64,000 nucleotides of DNA from Sphingomonas sp. Y57 (GTDB lineage Bacteria > Pseudomonadota > Alphaproteobacteria > Sphingomonadales > Sphingomonadaceae), in contig NZ_LDES01000009.1 of NCBI RefSeq assembly GCF_001015195.1, positions 1 to 64,000 on the forward strand. The letters run 5' to 3'. Shown piece by piece: positions 54,494 to 63,792 of the stretch. The notes beneath the pieces are model-generated. The model saw only the letters and a program-made list of their open reading frames with translations, made no database searches and was not told the origin of the DNA. The position numbers were made by a program, and so were the translations under genes. Within the stretch, counting starts at the first letter, position 1; each line of letters begins with the position of its first letter.

Positions 54494-56260
54494 GTGCGTC
54501 ATTTTCTCAAAGCCGCTGCACTCGCCGGCGTTGGCTTCTCCGTCGCCAGCTTCATGCCTCCGCCGGTCTTCTCGGCAGCATCGCTAGAAGCCCTCGATCC
54601 CAGCCGCGTCGCTGCCTCCCTGTGCGGCCGCCAGGCGGGGTCGAAGCTGCCGCAGCACCTGCTGATCGCCGCTTCGGTGGCCGCGCCGGCCAGCGAGGCC
54701 CGGCCGATCCCGCTCTATCCCGACCTTGCCGCCTCGCCTTTCCCGGTCTCGACCCGCGATCCGCAGGCCCGGCACTATTTCAGCCAGGGGCTGTTGCTCA
54801 GCTACGGCTTCAATCATGCCGGCGCGGTCCGCTCTTTCCGTGAGGCCCAGCAGCTCGATCCCGATTGCGCGATGTGCTGGTGGGGCGAGGCGATGGCGCT
54901 CGGCCCGAACATCAACGCGCCGATGGACGATCGCGACCGCGACGCGGCGCTTCGCGCAATGGACCGGGCGATGGCGTTGCGCGGCGCGGCATCGCCGATG
55001 GAGCAGGCGCTGATCGAGGCGATCGCCCGACGCTATTCGCGCGACCCGCAGGCGGACCGGGCCGCGCTCGACGCCGCCTATGCCGACGCGATGCTCGACG
55101 TGGCCCGTCGCTTCCCGGCCGATGACGACGTAGCGGTACTCGCCGCCGAGGCGGCGATGGACACGACCCCCTGGAACTATTGGGAAGCGGACAAGAAAAC
55201 CCCGGTCGGCCGCAGCGGGGATGCCGTCCGACTGATAGAGGGCGTCCTCCGGCGCAACCCGTCGCAGGCCCAGGCGGCCCATCTCTACATCCACCTGCTC
55301 GAGGCGAGCGATCCCGAGCGGGCGGAAGCCGCGGCGGACAGGCTGGCGGCGCCGCTCGTCCCCAGCGCGGCGCATCTGGTCCACATGCCCGGGCATATCT
55401 ACCAGCTTCGCGGCCGCCATGCGGACTCGATCCGGGTCAATGTCGCGGCCGCGCGCGCCGACGAGGCCTTCATCCGCAGCGCCGGCGACCATGGTCTGGT
55501 CCGCTACGGCTATTATCCGCACAATATCCATTTCATCGTCACCAGCGCCCAGATGGCCGGCGACATGCCCATGGCGATCCGCGAGGCACGGCGGCTCAGG
55601 ACGGTGCTCGATCCGGAAACCTCGGCGCGGATGGCCTGGATACAGGCGATCGAGGCCGCGCCCTATTTCGCCATGGCTCAGTTCGCCGATCCGGCAGCGA
55701 TCCTCGCTTTACCGGCGCCCGATCCGCGTCTCTCCTATGCGGGGGCGATGCGCCATTATGCGCGGGCGATCGCCTATGCGCAGAACCGCGACCAGGCCGG
55801 CTTCGACACCGAGATCGCGGCGATGGCGCGGCTCGGGGCCTCGGATGGGATGAAGGCGATGGTCGACCAGGGAGTGCCGGCCCCCGATCTGGTGCGGCTG
55901 GCCGGTCTTGTTGCACGGGGGCGCTTCGCGACCGCGAAAGGCGCTTATGACGAGGCGACCGGTCTTTATCGCCAGGCTGCCGCGATCGAAGCGACCATCC
56001 CCTATCAGGAGCCGGCCTATTGGTATTATCCGGTGCGGCAGTCGCTCGGCGCGGCGCTGTTCCTGGCTGGCCGGCACGACGCGGCCAGCGATGCGTTCCG
56101 TGCCGCTCTGGCGCAGACCCCGAACAATGGCTGGGCGCTCTACGGTCTCGCCCGCAGCGAAGCGGCACAGGGACGGAAGCTCGAGGCGGCGGCGGCGCGC
56201 AAGGCGTTATCGAAGGCCTGGCTGGGCGATCCGCGCTGGCTCCGCATGGAACGGCTGTAG
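54494..56260 (+). CDS. Exported tetratricopeptide-repeat protein
   Basis: A 588-residue protein with an N-terminal signal peptide (MRHFLKAAALAGVGFSVASF, cleavage near FSAA). TPR-like repeats follow, e.g. ARHYFSQGLLLSYGFNHAGA, DPDCAMCWWGEAMALGPNIN with a CxxC, AAHLYIHLLEASDPERAEAA, HMPGHIYQLRGRHADSIRVN and NNGWALYGLARSEAAQGRKL. The CAMCWWGEAMA and HMPGHIY motifs mark a widespread family of periplasmic TPR proteins of unknown function. The GTG at 54494 with AAGGAG 7 bases upstream was chosen over ATG 54443, which would hide the signal peptide. Confidence 0.8.
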   Translation: MRHFLKAAALAGVGFSVASFMPPPVFSAASLEALDPSRVAASLCGRQAGSKLPQHLLIAASVAAPASEARPIPLYPDLAASPFPVSTRDPQARHYFSQGLLLSYGFNHAGAVRSFREAQQLDPDCAMCWWGEAMALGPNINAPMDDRDRDAALRAMDRAMALRGAASPMEQALIEAIARRYSRDPQADRAALDAAYADAMLDVARRFPADDDVAVLAAEAAMDTTPWNYWEADKKTPVGRSGDAVRLIEGVLRRNPSQAQAAHLYIHLLEASDPERAEAAADRLAAPLVPSAAHLVHMPGHIYQLRGRHADSIRVNVAAARADEAFIRSAGDHGLVRYGYYPHNIHFIVTSAQMAGDMPMAIREARRLRTVLDPETSARMAWIQAIEAAPYFAMAQFADPAAILALPAPDPRLSYAGAMRHYARAIAYAQNRDQAGFDTEIAAMARLGASDGMKAMVDQGVPAPDLVRLAGLVARGRFATAKGAYDEATGLYRQAAAIEATIPYQEPAYWYYPVRQSLGAALFLAGRHDAASDAFRAALAQTPNNGWALYGLARSEAAQGRKLEAAAARKALSKAWLGDPRWLRMERL

Positions 56261-56287
56261 CCGCATCTCCAGCCCGGCCGCGCAGCG

Positions 56288-56800
56288 TCAGTAGGGCACC
56301 TCACCGATGACGTTACCGCCCTCCATATAACGGCAGACCAATATCTCATCCTCCCCGGCGGTGCGGACGGCGCAGCCGACCTCGGTCGTCGTACGCCAGA
56401 TGAGCTGGGTGTAGTGCCCGACATCCTCGAAGTCGCCGGATATGCTGACGTTCGGGATCGCGGCGAAGCGGAATGCCTTGCGCTCATCGATCCAGAGGGT
56501 GACCATATCCTCCGGCGAATAGGCGCCCTTCGTCCCTCGCCAGAGATTCTCTCCTTCGACATCGATCGATTGGTCATGCTCGATATCGGGCAGGTACTTG
56601 AGATGATCGGCCCAGGCCGCGGCGTGCTGCGCGAGCTCGCCGCTCCATTTGAGCGGCGGCACTCCGATCCTTGCCCGTTCGGCATTATGCGTCGCCAGCA
56701 GCCGCTGATTGAGGTCGGCGTCGGTCCATAGCGGAGCATTGCCGCACAGGCTGACGCCCATCGCGCATCCGAGCAGAAGCCGTCCTATCGATCCACGCAT
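56288..56800 (-). CDS. CAP/SCP-domain extracytoplasmic protein
   Basis: A 170-residue protein with a short signal peptide (about residues 1-22) and a CAP domain: LATHNAERARIGVPPLKWSG, AAAWADHLK, GENLWRG, HYTQLIWRTTTEVGCA. The active-site-like His and Glu of CAP proteins are present (HNAERA, GENL, HYTQ). Bacterial members are secreted or periplasmic with unknown roles. It precedes the Ppx-like gene end by 12 bp on the same strand. Confidence 0.82.
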   Translation of the reverse strand: MRGSIGRLLLGCAMGVSLCGNAPLWTDADLNQRLLATHNAERARIGVPPLKWSGELAQHAAAWADHLKYLPDIEHDQSIDVEGENLWRGTKGAYSPEDMVTLWIDERKAFRFAAIPNVSISGDFEDVGHYTQLIWRTTTEVGCAVRTAGEDEILVCRYMEGGNVIGEVPY

Positions 56801-56812
56801 GAGCCGTTCCCG

Positions 56813-57976
56813 TCAGCTTGGCCTGAATTCAGGATTGTTGGTGATCTGATAGAGAAGATATTGCGAACTCGAGGCGCCGTTGGCGAAGCCGGGGAAGAAG
56901 ATCGCCTCGCGCCCGGCGAAGCGAAGCTGCTCGGCAAGGCCTTCACCGATCGCCGCCCCGGCGGCGAGCTGGTGCGGGTTGAAGATGTTGCGGACGAAAC
57001 CGAGAGTCTTGCGGATCGAAGCCCGCTGCCCGGTGGTCAGACTTTCCGGCAGCCCCGCGCCATAGGGCGTGCCTGCCTCGATCAGCCGGCGTATCGTCGT
57101 GAAATCGTCCGGCGACAGGCGCGTCCAATCCTTCTGCAGCGCGATGTCCTGGGCATGGAGGATGACGGCGGCGGCCCAGGCGATGCCGCCGCTGATATAG
57201 ACCTTGGGCCTGGTCAGCGCCTCGGGCAGCGCCGCGAGCTGCCGGTCGAGCGTCGGCGCGATGATCTCCCTGTAATGATCGGCAGCCCGCGCCCCGAAAT
57301 CGCCGGTCCGCACGCTAGGATAGCGGAATTTCACTGCGCCGGCGAAGTTGCGCGTGCCATAGGGCGCCGCCAGGTCATGATAGACGCGGCGTCGGCCCTC
57401 ACGGCCATAATAGCCGCCCTTGATGTCGGCGCCGGCAATCTCGACGTGGAGAACCTCCTCGCGGTCGCTGGAGGGGACGATCCAGTCGGTTTCGAGCTGC
57501 GCCTCCTCGCGGGACGTGAGCAGCCGCATTCCGATGCCGGTCCGCTCGCGCAGCATGGCGGGCAGCCGCTCGATCGCCGGCCCCACATAACTGCGCAGGC
57601 CGCTCGACCCGACGATGGCGATCTCCCTGTCGCCCAGGCCATGCTCGCTCTTCAGCGTCGCAATTTTATACGCCACCAGCTCGACCGCGCTGGCGATCAT
57701 CGCCTCGTCCGCGCCCGGCTGCAGGCTACTGGCCATCAGCGTGGTGGAGCTGTCGACGCGGCGCAGGCCGAGCCGCTCATAGCCCGAGGCCGCCACGTTG
57801 CCGCGGAGCTGGTGCTTGTCTATTCGGTAGACCGCCGCGGTGATGCCCGTCACGGCCAGCGTGATCAAACCATAGGGCCGTTCGCGCGAGGCCGCCGCGA
57901 GCACGGGCTTCGGAAACAGCGCGAGGCCGGCCGTCATGGCCCCGGCCCCCATCAAAGCCCGCCGCGTTATCGACAT
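56813..57976 (-). CDS. Degenerate Ppx/GppA-like protein with Tat signal
   Basis: A 387-residue protein with a twin-arginine signal (ITRRALMGAGAMTAGLALFP, to about residue 28). The body resembles exopolyphosphatase/GppA: ALKSEHGLGDREIAIVGSSG, RTGIGMRLLTSREEAQLETD, and KVYISGGIAWAAAVILHAQD. But the canonical ATPase motifs are altered: the first phosphate loop (D-x-GSNS type) reads TLAVTGITAAVY and the DIGGGSTE motif reads VEIAGADIKGG. Export and loss of these motifs argue against a normal polyphosphatase; a binding role is possible. The ATG at 57976 starts the Tat signal; longer frames lack a signal. Confidence 0.65.
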   Translation of the reverse strand: MSITRRALMGAGAMTAGLALFPKPVLAAASRERPYGLITLAVTGITAAVYRIDKHQLRGNVAASGYERLGLRRVDSSTTLMASSLQPGADEAMIASAVELVAYKIATLKSEHGLGDREIAIVGSSGLRSYVGPAIERLPAMLRERTGIGMRLLTSREEAQLETDWIVPSSDREEVLHVEIAGADIKGGYYGREGRRRVYHDLAAPYGTRNFAGAVKFRYPSVRTGDFGARAADHYREIIAPTLDRQLAALPEALTRPKVYISGGIAWAAAVILHAQDIALQKDWTRLSPDDFTTIRRLIEAGTPYGAGLPESLTTGQRASIRKTLGFVRNIFNPHQLAAGAAIGEGLAEQLRFAGREAIFFPGFANGASSSQYLLYQITNNPEFRPS

Positions 57977-58058
57977 GAGCCCCCGCTCTCGATTCCCCGA
58001 CGTAATGATCCACCCGAACGCGCTGTTCGACAACAGCTATTTTTTTTGGGGGGGTCCT

Positions 58059-59666
58059 TTAGCGCCGGACGACCAGGATCGCGATGTCGTCGAACTGGGG
58101 AGCGCTGCCGACGAAGTCTCCGACGCGGTCGGCGAGGCTGGTCGCAATCGAGCGGGCAGTGCGGTCGGCGGGCAGGGCCGAAAGGGTCTCGACGATCCCA
58201 TCGACCGTGAACTGCGCCTCGTCCGAACGGGTCGCTTCCGACACGCCGTCGGTGAACAGCACGAGGGCATCGCCCTTGTCGAGCTGCACCATTGCGCCAT
58301 CGAACGCGGCGTCGTCGAACACGCCGAGTGCCATGCCCTCCGGCTTGTCGAGCCGGGTCACGCTGCCGTCGGCGCGCAGCAGATAGGGCGCCTCATGGCC
58401 GGCGTCGCTATAGGCCACGGTGCCGTCGCGCAGGTCGATGATCCCGGCGAAGGCCGTGACGAACAGGTTGGCGGCATTGTCGCGCGCCAGTTCCGCATTG
58501 ACCCGCGCCATCAGGTCGGCCGTGGACTCGGCTGACAGCGCGTTCGCCTTGAACAGGGTGCTGGTCATCGCCATGAACAGAGCCGCTGGCACGCCCTTGC
58601 CGGACACGTCGCCGATCACGAAGAACAGGCGGTTCTCGTCGATCATCACATAATTGTAGAGATCGCCGCCGACCTCCTTGGCCGGTTCCAGCAGCGCGTA
58701 GATGTCGATGTCGTCGCGCTCCGGGAAGGGCGGGAAGCGGCGCGGGACCATGCCGATCTGGATATCGCGCGCGGCCGACAGCTCACCTTCGACGCGCTCG
58801 CGCGCCGCCGTCGCCGCCTGGATCTCGACCAGATAGCGTTGCAGGCGGGAGATCATGCCCGACATCGCCTCGGCAAGGCTGCCTACCTCGTCGGCGCGCG
58901 ATCCGCTGATCGCCTGCATCGCGCGCATCTCCTCCTCGTTCGACTGGAAGCTTCGTTCCTCGATGTTGCGCGTGTAGGAGGTCAACCGCTCCAGCGGCCC
59001 GGTGATCCGGGTGATCAGCAGCGATCCGACCACCATCGACAGCACGAAGGTCGCGAAGCCGACAAGGATCGACGTGCGCAGCGCGCCGGCCAGCCGCTCG
59101 TCAAGCGAATCGAGCGCGATATCGGCGCCGATCACATGGATGCGCCCATCGGGCGAGCGGACCGGCATGTAGATCGATCTGAAGCGGCCGAAGCTGTCCT
59201 CATATTCGTCGAACCGGACGCGGCCATCGCGGAAGCTGGCGTAGAGCTTGGCGGGAGCCGTGTCGTAGCGGGTGAAGAAGCCGGTTTCGGTGCCCTCCTC
59301 TATCTCCCGCTGGGTAGCGCTGGTCGCCACCGTGTGGATATGCGGCCCGAACTGCATGTAGCTGTAGACGTACACGAGGTTCGAGCGGTTGGAAAAACGG
59401 GAAAGCCGCGCCTGGAGCCGGTCGAACTCGACAGTGGGGATCGAATCGGGGCCGTGGATGCGGCGGTGATAGCCCTGCGGAATGATCTCGCGCACGGCAT
59501 GCACCGCAGTCATCAGCCGATCGTCGATGCCCCTGATGATCTCCTGCCGGTCGATCGAGTAGAGCATGGTCGAATAGGCGACCGCTGCGACGAGGTTCAG
59601 CACGAACAGCAGCAGCAGCAATTGCGGCCGCAAACCGAAGCGGCGACGGTGCCCGATCTCGCTCAC
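58059..59666 (-). CDS. Membrane PP2C/SpoIIE-type serine phosphatase
   Basis: A 535-residue sensor phosphatase: N-terminal membrane helix (LLLLLFVLNLVAAVAYSTML), a periplasmic sensor region of about 160 residues, a second helix (FVLSMVVGSLLI), a HAMP domain, coiled coil, and a SpoIIE/RsbU phosphatase. Metal residues are seen in LEPAKEVGGDLYNYVMID, FVIGDVSGKGVPAALFM, VLFTDGVSEATRS and QFDDIAILVV. It dephosphorylates an anti-sigma antagonist in related systems; no such partner is next to it. The GTG at 59666 with AAGGGG was chosen; longer ATG 59717 is possible. Confidence 0.82.
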   Translation of the reverse strand: MSEIGHRRRFGLRPQLLLLLFVLNLVAAVAYSTMLYSIDRQEIIRGIDDRLMTAVHAVREIIPQGYHRRIHGPDSIPTVEFDRLQARLSRFSNRSNLVYVYSYMQFGPHIHTVATSATQREIEEGTETGFFTRYDTAPAKLYASFRDGRVRFDEYEDSFGRFRSIYMPVRSPDGRIHVIGADIALDSLDERLAGALRTSILVGFATFVLSMVVGSLLITRITGPLERLTSYTRNIEERSFQSNEEEMRAMQAISGSRADEVGSLAEAMSGMISRLQRYLVEIQAATAARERVEGELSAARDIQIGMVPRRFPPFPERDDIDIYALLEPAKEVGGDLYNYVMIDENRLFFVIGDVSGKGVPAALFMAMTSTLFKANALSAESTADLMARVNAELARDNAANLFVTAFAGIIDLRDGTVAYSDAGHEAPYLLRADGSVTRLDKPEGMALGVFDDAAFDGAMVQLDKGDALVLFTDGVSEATRSDEAQFTVDGIVETLSALPADRTARSIATSLADRVGDFVGSAPQFDDIAILVVRR

Positions 59667-59788
59667 GCGATCTTGCCCCTTGCATCCACCCGCATTCCCC
59701 CCGAAGCTGCTGCCCACGCTCGACTAGACCTCGATCGTTCCGGGCTGAATCAGCCTGAAACGTGAATCAAGGTCTCGACTATGTGAAG

Positions 59789-59850
59789 AGAGCCTGATTC
59801 ACATCATCGGTGGAAGCGCTTTGCGCTTCCACCTCAAACGATCAGGCTCT
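59789..59850. repeat. Nested palindromic element
   Basis: Outer arms AGAGCCTGAT (59789-59798) and ATCAGGCTCT (59841-59850) enclose a perfect inner hairpin GGTGGAAGCGC-TTT-GCGCTTCCACC (59809-59833). The 62-bp block is between divergent promoters of the phosphatase and the translocase-like operon. It looks like a dispersed repeat unit. Confidence 0.75.
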
Positions 59851-59901
59851 ATCGCACCGGCGGGGCGCCAGCGGTAGTCCCAACGGCATGAAGGGGGAAC
59901 T

Positions 59902-62313
59902 TTGGGGGGCTTCGTCAACCGGCTGCTGCGCGTCGCCCCGGGCGAATGGCCGAAGCTAGCCCAGTTCGGGCTGCTCGGCTTCCTCCTCCAAATGGGGCTC
60001 GGCATCGGCTTCAGCGCGGGCGATGCCGCCTTCCTGGCACGTGCGGGAGCCGACCGCCTGGCACTGATCTTCATGATGACCCCCGCCATCATGCTATTCT
60101 ACACGGCGGCCTTCTCCTACCTGATGGTCCGCTTCTCGATCGACAGGGTGATCGACGCAACCATCGCGCTGCTCGTCGCCGGGGGACTTTTTTCCTACGT
60201 CGTGCTCGGGCTGGATCTCCCGCCGCACTGGCAGCTCCCGGTCTATATCGGGCTGAAGCTCTATCTCGCGATGTGGTACATCGCGCTCTACACCCAGTTC
60301 TGGAACTATACGGACGGCTATTTCGCCATCCAGGACGGCAAGCGGCTGTTTCCGCTGCTCGCCGCGGCGACCGCGCTGGGCATGACCTGCGGCGGCCTGA
60401 TCGTCAGCCAGCTCGCCGGTACGATATCGCTGCGCGGCTTCTTCCTGATCTGGGCGGGTATCGCCGCCATCACCTTCCCCGTCGCCCTCAGCCTGCGCCG
60501 CCGCTGGACACGCATCGCCGACAGCGAAGTCGATGGCGCCGAGCAAGGCGTCAGCCGGCAGATTCGCCAGGTCGCCGACACTTTCCGCACCTCGCGCTAC
60601 ACGCTGGTGCTGACGCTGATCCTGTTCGTCACCCTGCTGATGACCAATCTTGCCGAGTTCCAATATTCGAACATGTTCGAACAGGGTCGCAGCGAGGCGG
60701 AACTCGCGAGCCTGCTCGGCACGCTCTATGCCGCGGCCAACATCTTCAACGTGATCATCTGCCTGTTCGTCTTCAACCGGCTGGTCGCACGCATCGGTGT
60801 GCGGAACGTCGCGCTGATCATGCCGCTGTCCTATTTCGCCGCGTTCGGCTTCCTGTTCGTGACAGGATCGTTCGAAGGCGCCCTTGCCGCCTTCTTCGCC
60901 TATCACGGCGTCCTTACCTCGATCGAGTACAACAACCAGAATCTGCTGTTCAACGCGGTTCCGGCCGAAACGAAGCGTCCCGTCCGCACTATCGTCGAGG
61001 GGCTGGCCGAGCCGCTCGCCAGCTTCATCGCCGGCGGCTTCCTGCTGATCTTCGCCGACCGCACCGATATTCGCGACCTGTCCGGCCTCGGTGTGGTCCT
61101 AGGCCTCGCCCTGCTGCTGATCGTGGTCGTGCTGCGCCAGCTCTATCCCGCGGCGATGGCGCGCAACATGCGCTCGATGCTGCTCGACTTCGGGAAGGGA
61201 CGCGGGGTCGTTCCCGCCCCTGCTCCGGACGGCGCAGGCACCGACGCGCTCCTCGAACGGCTGCGCTCAGGCGATCCGGCGATCCGTGCCGCCGCTATAG
61301 CCGGCCTTGCCGCCGGCCGCGACCTGGAGGCGCTGCCGCTGATCCTCGACCGCTCCTCCTGGCTATCCCCGGCGGACCGACACGATATCGAGACAATGAT
61401 CGTCGGCTGGGGCGACACCGCGATTCCCCGCCTCGTCTCGGCGATACCCGACCGGACCTTCCGCTATCGCGGCCGTGCCATGGCGGCACGCGCGCTCGCC
61501 CATCTCTCCTATCCGCTCTTCTCGTCACAGCTCGACTCGCTGGTCAGGGCCGAGCTGGAGCGCGCCGAGCCGCGCTTCGTGCTGGCCGAAGCGCTGGAGG
61601 CGCTGCCCGAACCGACCCGCGCCACCCGCCTGCTCGCCCGGCTGCAGCGGCAGCTCGTCGGAAAGGGCACGGACTTCGTGATCGAACTGCTGGCGCTCGG
61701 CGGACGCCTGCCCGACTTCGATCTGCTGATCGTCTCGCTCCATTCGAAGAATCCGAAGGTGCGCGGCAATGCGATCGAGACGATCGAGAACGGCGTCGAC
61801 CGTTCCACCTTCCTGCTGCTCAGGGGCTTGCTCGACGAACGCCCCGCCGGGGCTCCCGCCGGTGAGGCGCGGCTTATCGCGATGCTGGAAGATCGGCTCG
61901 CTTCGCCAGACCCGCTCGAGCTGGTCTGCGCCGCCCAGGCGATCCGCGATCTGGTTCCGCCCGGGGAGGTCGGCCCGAAGCTGCGCAAGGCGCTTCGCCC
62001 GGATCTCTATCCCCTCGAGCGCGCCGATCTCGCGAGTCTCCTCGGACTTCCCGGCGCGGGTCCGCGCACCATGGTGGACAAGATCGACGCGATCGCTGCC
62101 TTCCCCGATTTTGCCGCCGCCTCGATCGACGTGCAGGCGCGGCTGGCGATCAAGCTGCGCGACAAGCCGCCGGAAAAGGACGTCCGCCGGGTCGATGTCG
62201 ACGGCGTGACCATGTGGCTGTCCAACGCCTATACGCTCGACCTCGCCGCCCGGAATGTCGATCTGGCGCTGGCGATGTACCGTGCCTCGGATGACCGCGC
62301 TTATGCGGCGTAG
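59902..62313 (+). CDS. ATP/ADP translocase-like membrane protein with HEAT repeats
   Basis: An 803-residue protein. The first about 430 residues hold around 12 hydrophobic helices in an MFS/NTT-like layout (FGLLGFLLQMGLGIGFSAGD, PAIMLFYTAAFSYLMVRFSI, TQFWNYTDGYFAIQDGKRLF, AAATALGMTCGGLIVSQLAG). Residues about 445-770 are helical HEAT-like repeats (LLERLRSGDPAIRAAAIAGL; SKNPKVRGNAIETIENGVDR). The TTG at 59902 has AAGGGGG a few bases upstream; no ATG or GTG in frame fits the first helix. Related fusions, from family knowledge, occur in free-living bacteria without proven ATP/ADP exchange; transport substrate and HEAT partner are unknown. First gene of a coupled operon. Confidence 0.68.
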   Translation: MGGFVNRLLRVAPGEWPKLAQFGLLGFLLQMGLGIGFSAGDAAFLARAGADRLALIFMMTPAIMLFYTAAFSYLMVRFSIDRVIDATIALLVAGGLFSYVVLGLDLPPHWQLPVYIGLKLYLAMWYIALYTQFWNYTDGYFAIQDGKRLFPLLAAATALGMTCGGLIVSQLAGTISLRGFFLIWAGIAAITFPVALSLRRRWTRIADSEVDGAEQGVSRQIRQVADTFRTSRYTLVLTLILFVTLLMTNLAEFQYSNMFEQGRSEAELASLLGTLYAAANIFNVIICLFVFNRLVARIGVRNVALIMPLSYFAAFGFLFVTGSFEGALAAFFAYHGVLTSIEYNNQNLLFNAVPAETKRPVRTIVEGLAEPLASFIAGGFLLIFADRTDIRDLSGLGVVLGLALLLIVVVLRQLYPAAMARNMRSMLLDFGKGRGVVPAPAPDGAGTDALLERLRSGDPAIRAAAIAGLAAGRDLEALPLILDRSSWLSPADRHDIETMIVGWGDTAIPRLVSAIPDRTFRYRGRAMAARALAHLSYPLFSSQLDSLVRAELERAEPRFVLAEALEALPEPTRATRLLARLQRQLVGKGTDFVIELLALGGRLPDFDLLIVSLHSKNPKVRGNAIETIENGVDRSTFLLLRGLLDERPAGAPAGEARLIAMLEDRLASPDPLELVCAAQAIRDLVPPGEVGPKLRKALRPDLYPLERADLASLLGLPGAGPRTMVDKIDAIAAFPDFAAASIDVQARLAIKLRDKPPEKDVRRVDVDGVTMWLSNAYTLDLAARNVDLALAMYRASDDRAYAA

Positions 62314-63430
62314 CGGGGTACCGATCCGGACGCTGCTGCTGCGCGTCTTCCTGCCGGCAGTCGCGGTCGTCGCGATCGGCCTGGGCCTGCTCGCCTATGA
62401 CCGGATCTATGCGTCGATCGTTGACGGCTTCGACCGCAAGCTGATCGCCACCAGCGCGCTGACGGGGGCCCTGCTCGACGCGCGCGACCATGACGCGCTG
62501 ATCGCCATCGCCCGCTCGAAGCCCAAGAGCGATGCCGCCGAACACAGCGCCGAATATCTCCATGCCGTACTGCCGATGCGGCGCATCCTGCACGAGCTGG
62601 ACATCACCTATCTCTACACCCAGGTGCTCGGCGGATCGCAGGACGTGATCTACGTGCTCGACGCGACGACGGGCGAGGACCATTCGCAGATCGGATCGGA
62701 AGACGACCTGCCCGCCGAGACGCTGGCGGGCATCCACCGCGCGACGGCGCAGGGGACCGTCCACCTTTCGCCGATCGAGTTCCAGCAACAATGGGGCCTG
62801 CTCAAGACGGCCGCGGCACCGGTGCGCGACCAGCAGGGCCGGATCGTCGCCACGGCCGGCGCCGACGTCAACGTCTCGTTGATCAGGGTCGCGACCCAGA
62901 ATGCCCTGTTCATCAGCGTCGTGATCGGCCTCGCGTCGCTGCTCGGCTGCGCATTCGTCACCCTCCTCACGGTGCGCCGTATCGCCGAACCGCTCGATCG
63001 GCTCCGCCGCGAAGCGCTGCGCATCGCGGGCGGCGACCATCGCCCGCTCGAACGCTTCCCGGCGCCACGCGACATCGCCCGGCTCCAGGAGGCACTGGCC
63101 GTCAGCACCGCCGCAACGACCGGGAGGCTGGCCGACGCGCGCGCGCGTCGCGCCGTCGCCATCCGCGACGCGGCCATCGCCGAGGCCGAAGCCGCGCTGA
63201 TCGATCATAGCCGGGCATCGAACCGGCTGTCCTTCACGGGTGCCGTCGCCGACGGGAGCCTGCCGCTTCGGCTTGCCGCCGCAGCACGGCTGGCGAAACG
63301 CGTCGCCGCCGACCCGGCGCTCGCAGCCCGGATCGAAGTGGAGGGGCCACCCCTTGCCCTCGCGCCGGGCGAGCAGGCCACCGTTCGGCTCGACGACGGG
63401 CGCGAGCTATCGATCGGAGCCGGCACATGA
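62291..63430 (+). CDS. Two-TM sensor protein with HAMP-like linker
   Basis: A 379-residue protein. TM1 is about residues 12-34 (LRVFLPAVAVVAIGLGLLAY), followed by a periplasmic sensor of about 160 residues (HELDITYLYTQVLGGSQDVI; GSEDDLPAETLAGIHRATAQ), TM2 near 205-228 (FISVVIGLASLLGCAFVTLL) and a HAMP-like segment (RRIAEPLDRLRREALRIAGG). A long coiled coil follows, then a short C-terminal domain with no kinase, cyclase or phosphatase motif. It overlaps the upstream gene by 23 bp and the next by four bases (ATGA). The ATG at 62291 or 62303 may be the start. A signalling role is inferred. Confidence 0.65.
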   Translation: MTALMRRSGVPIRTLLLRVFLPAVAVVAIGLGLLAYDRIYASIVDGFDRKLIATSALTGALLDARDHDALIAIARSKPKSDAAEHSAEYLHAVLPMRRILHELDITYLYTQVLGGSQDVIYVLDATTGEDHSQIGSEDDLPAETLAGIHRATAQGTVHLSPIEFQQQWGLLKTAAAPVRDQQGRIVATAGADVNVSLIRVATQNALFISVVIGLASLLGCAFVTLLTVRRIAEPLDRLRREALRIAGGDHRPLERFPAPRDIARLQEALAVSTAATTGRLADARARRAVAIRDAAIAEAEAALIDHSRASNRLSFTGAVADGSLPLRLAAAARLAKRVAADPALAARIEVEGPPLALAPGEQATVRLDDGRELSIGAGT

Positions 63431-63792
63431 TCCAGCAGCTCCGCTCCCTGCCCGGTTTCGAGGCGCTTGACGACGAGGTGCTGGAACGGATCGTCGCGCG
63501 CGCTCCGCTTCGCACGGCCGCCCCCGGCCAACTCCTGCTGGCGGCAGGCACTGTCGCCGAAGCGCTGTTCGCCTGCATCGAAGGCGCGCTGGTCGAGACG
63601 GACGGCACCGCTATCCCGCCGGTCTATGATGCGCCCGGCCTGCTGTTCGGCCTGGCCGCACCCCGCGATTGCCTGGCCGGCCCGGTCGGCGCGACCCTGC
63701 TCGCCGTCGCCAAGCCGCACCTGTTCACGATAGCCCGGGAATATCCGGAATTCGTCGTGTCGCTGATGCAGCGCAGCGGGACGTCCCGATGA
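63427..63792 (+). CDS. Small cyclic-nucleotide-binding-like domain protein (degenerate)
   Basis: A 121-residue protein shaped like the cNMP-binding beta barrel of the CRP family: LPGFEALDDEVLERIVARAP at the start, then LRTAAPGQLLLAAGTVAEAL and LFACIEGALVETDG. The phosphate-binding cassette normally has Glu and Arg (GE-x-ALL...RAAT); here PPVYDAPGLLFGLAAPRDCL lacks them, so cAMP binding is doubtful. There is no HTH. It is coupled by ATGA overlaps on both sides to membrane sensor genes. Confidence 0.6.
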   Translation: MIQQLRSLPGFEALDDEVLERIVARAPLRTAAPGQLLLAAGTVAEALFACIEGALVETDGTAIPPVYDAPGLLFGLAAPRDCLAGPVGATLLAVAKPHLFTIAREYPEFVVSLMQRSGTSR

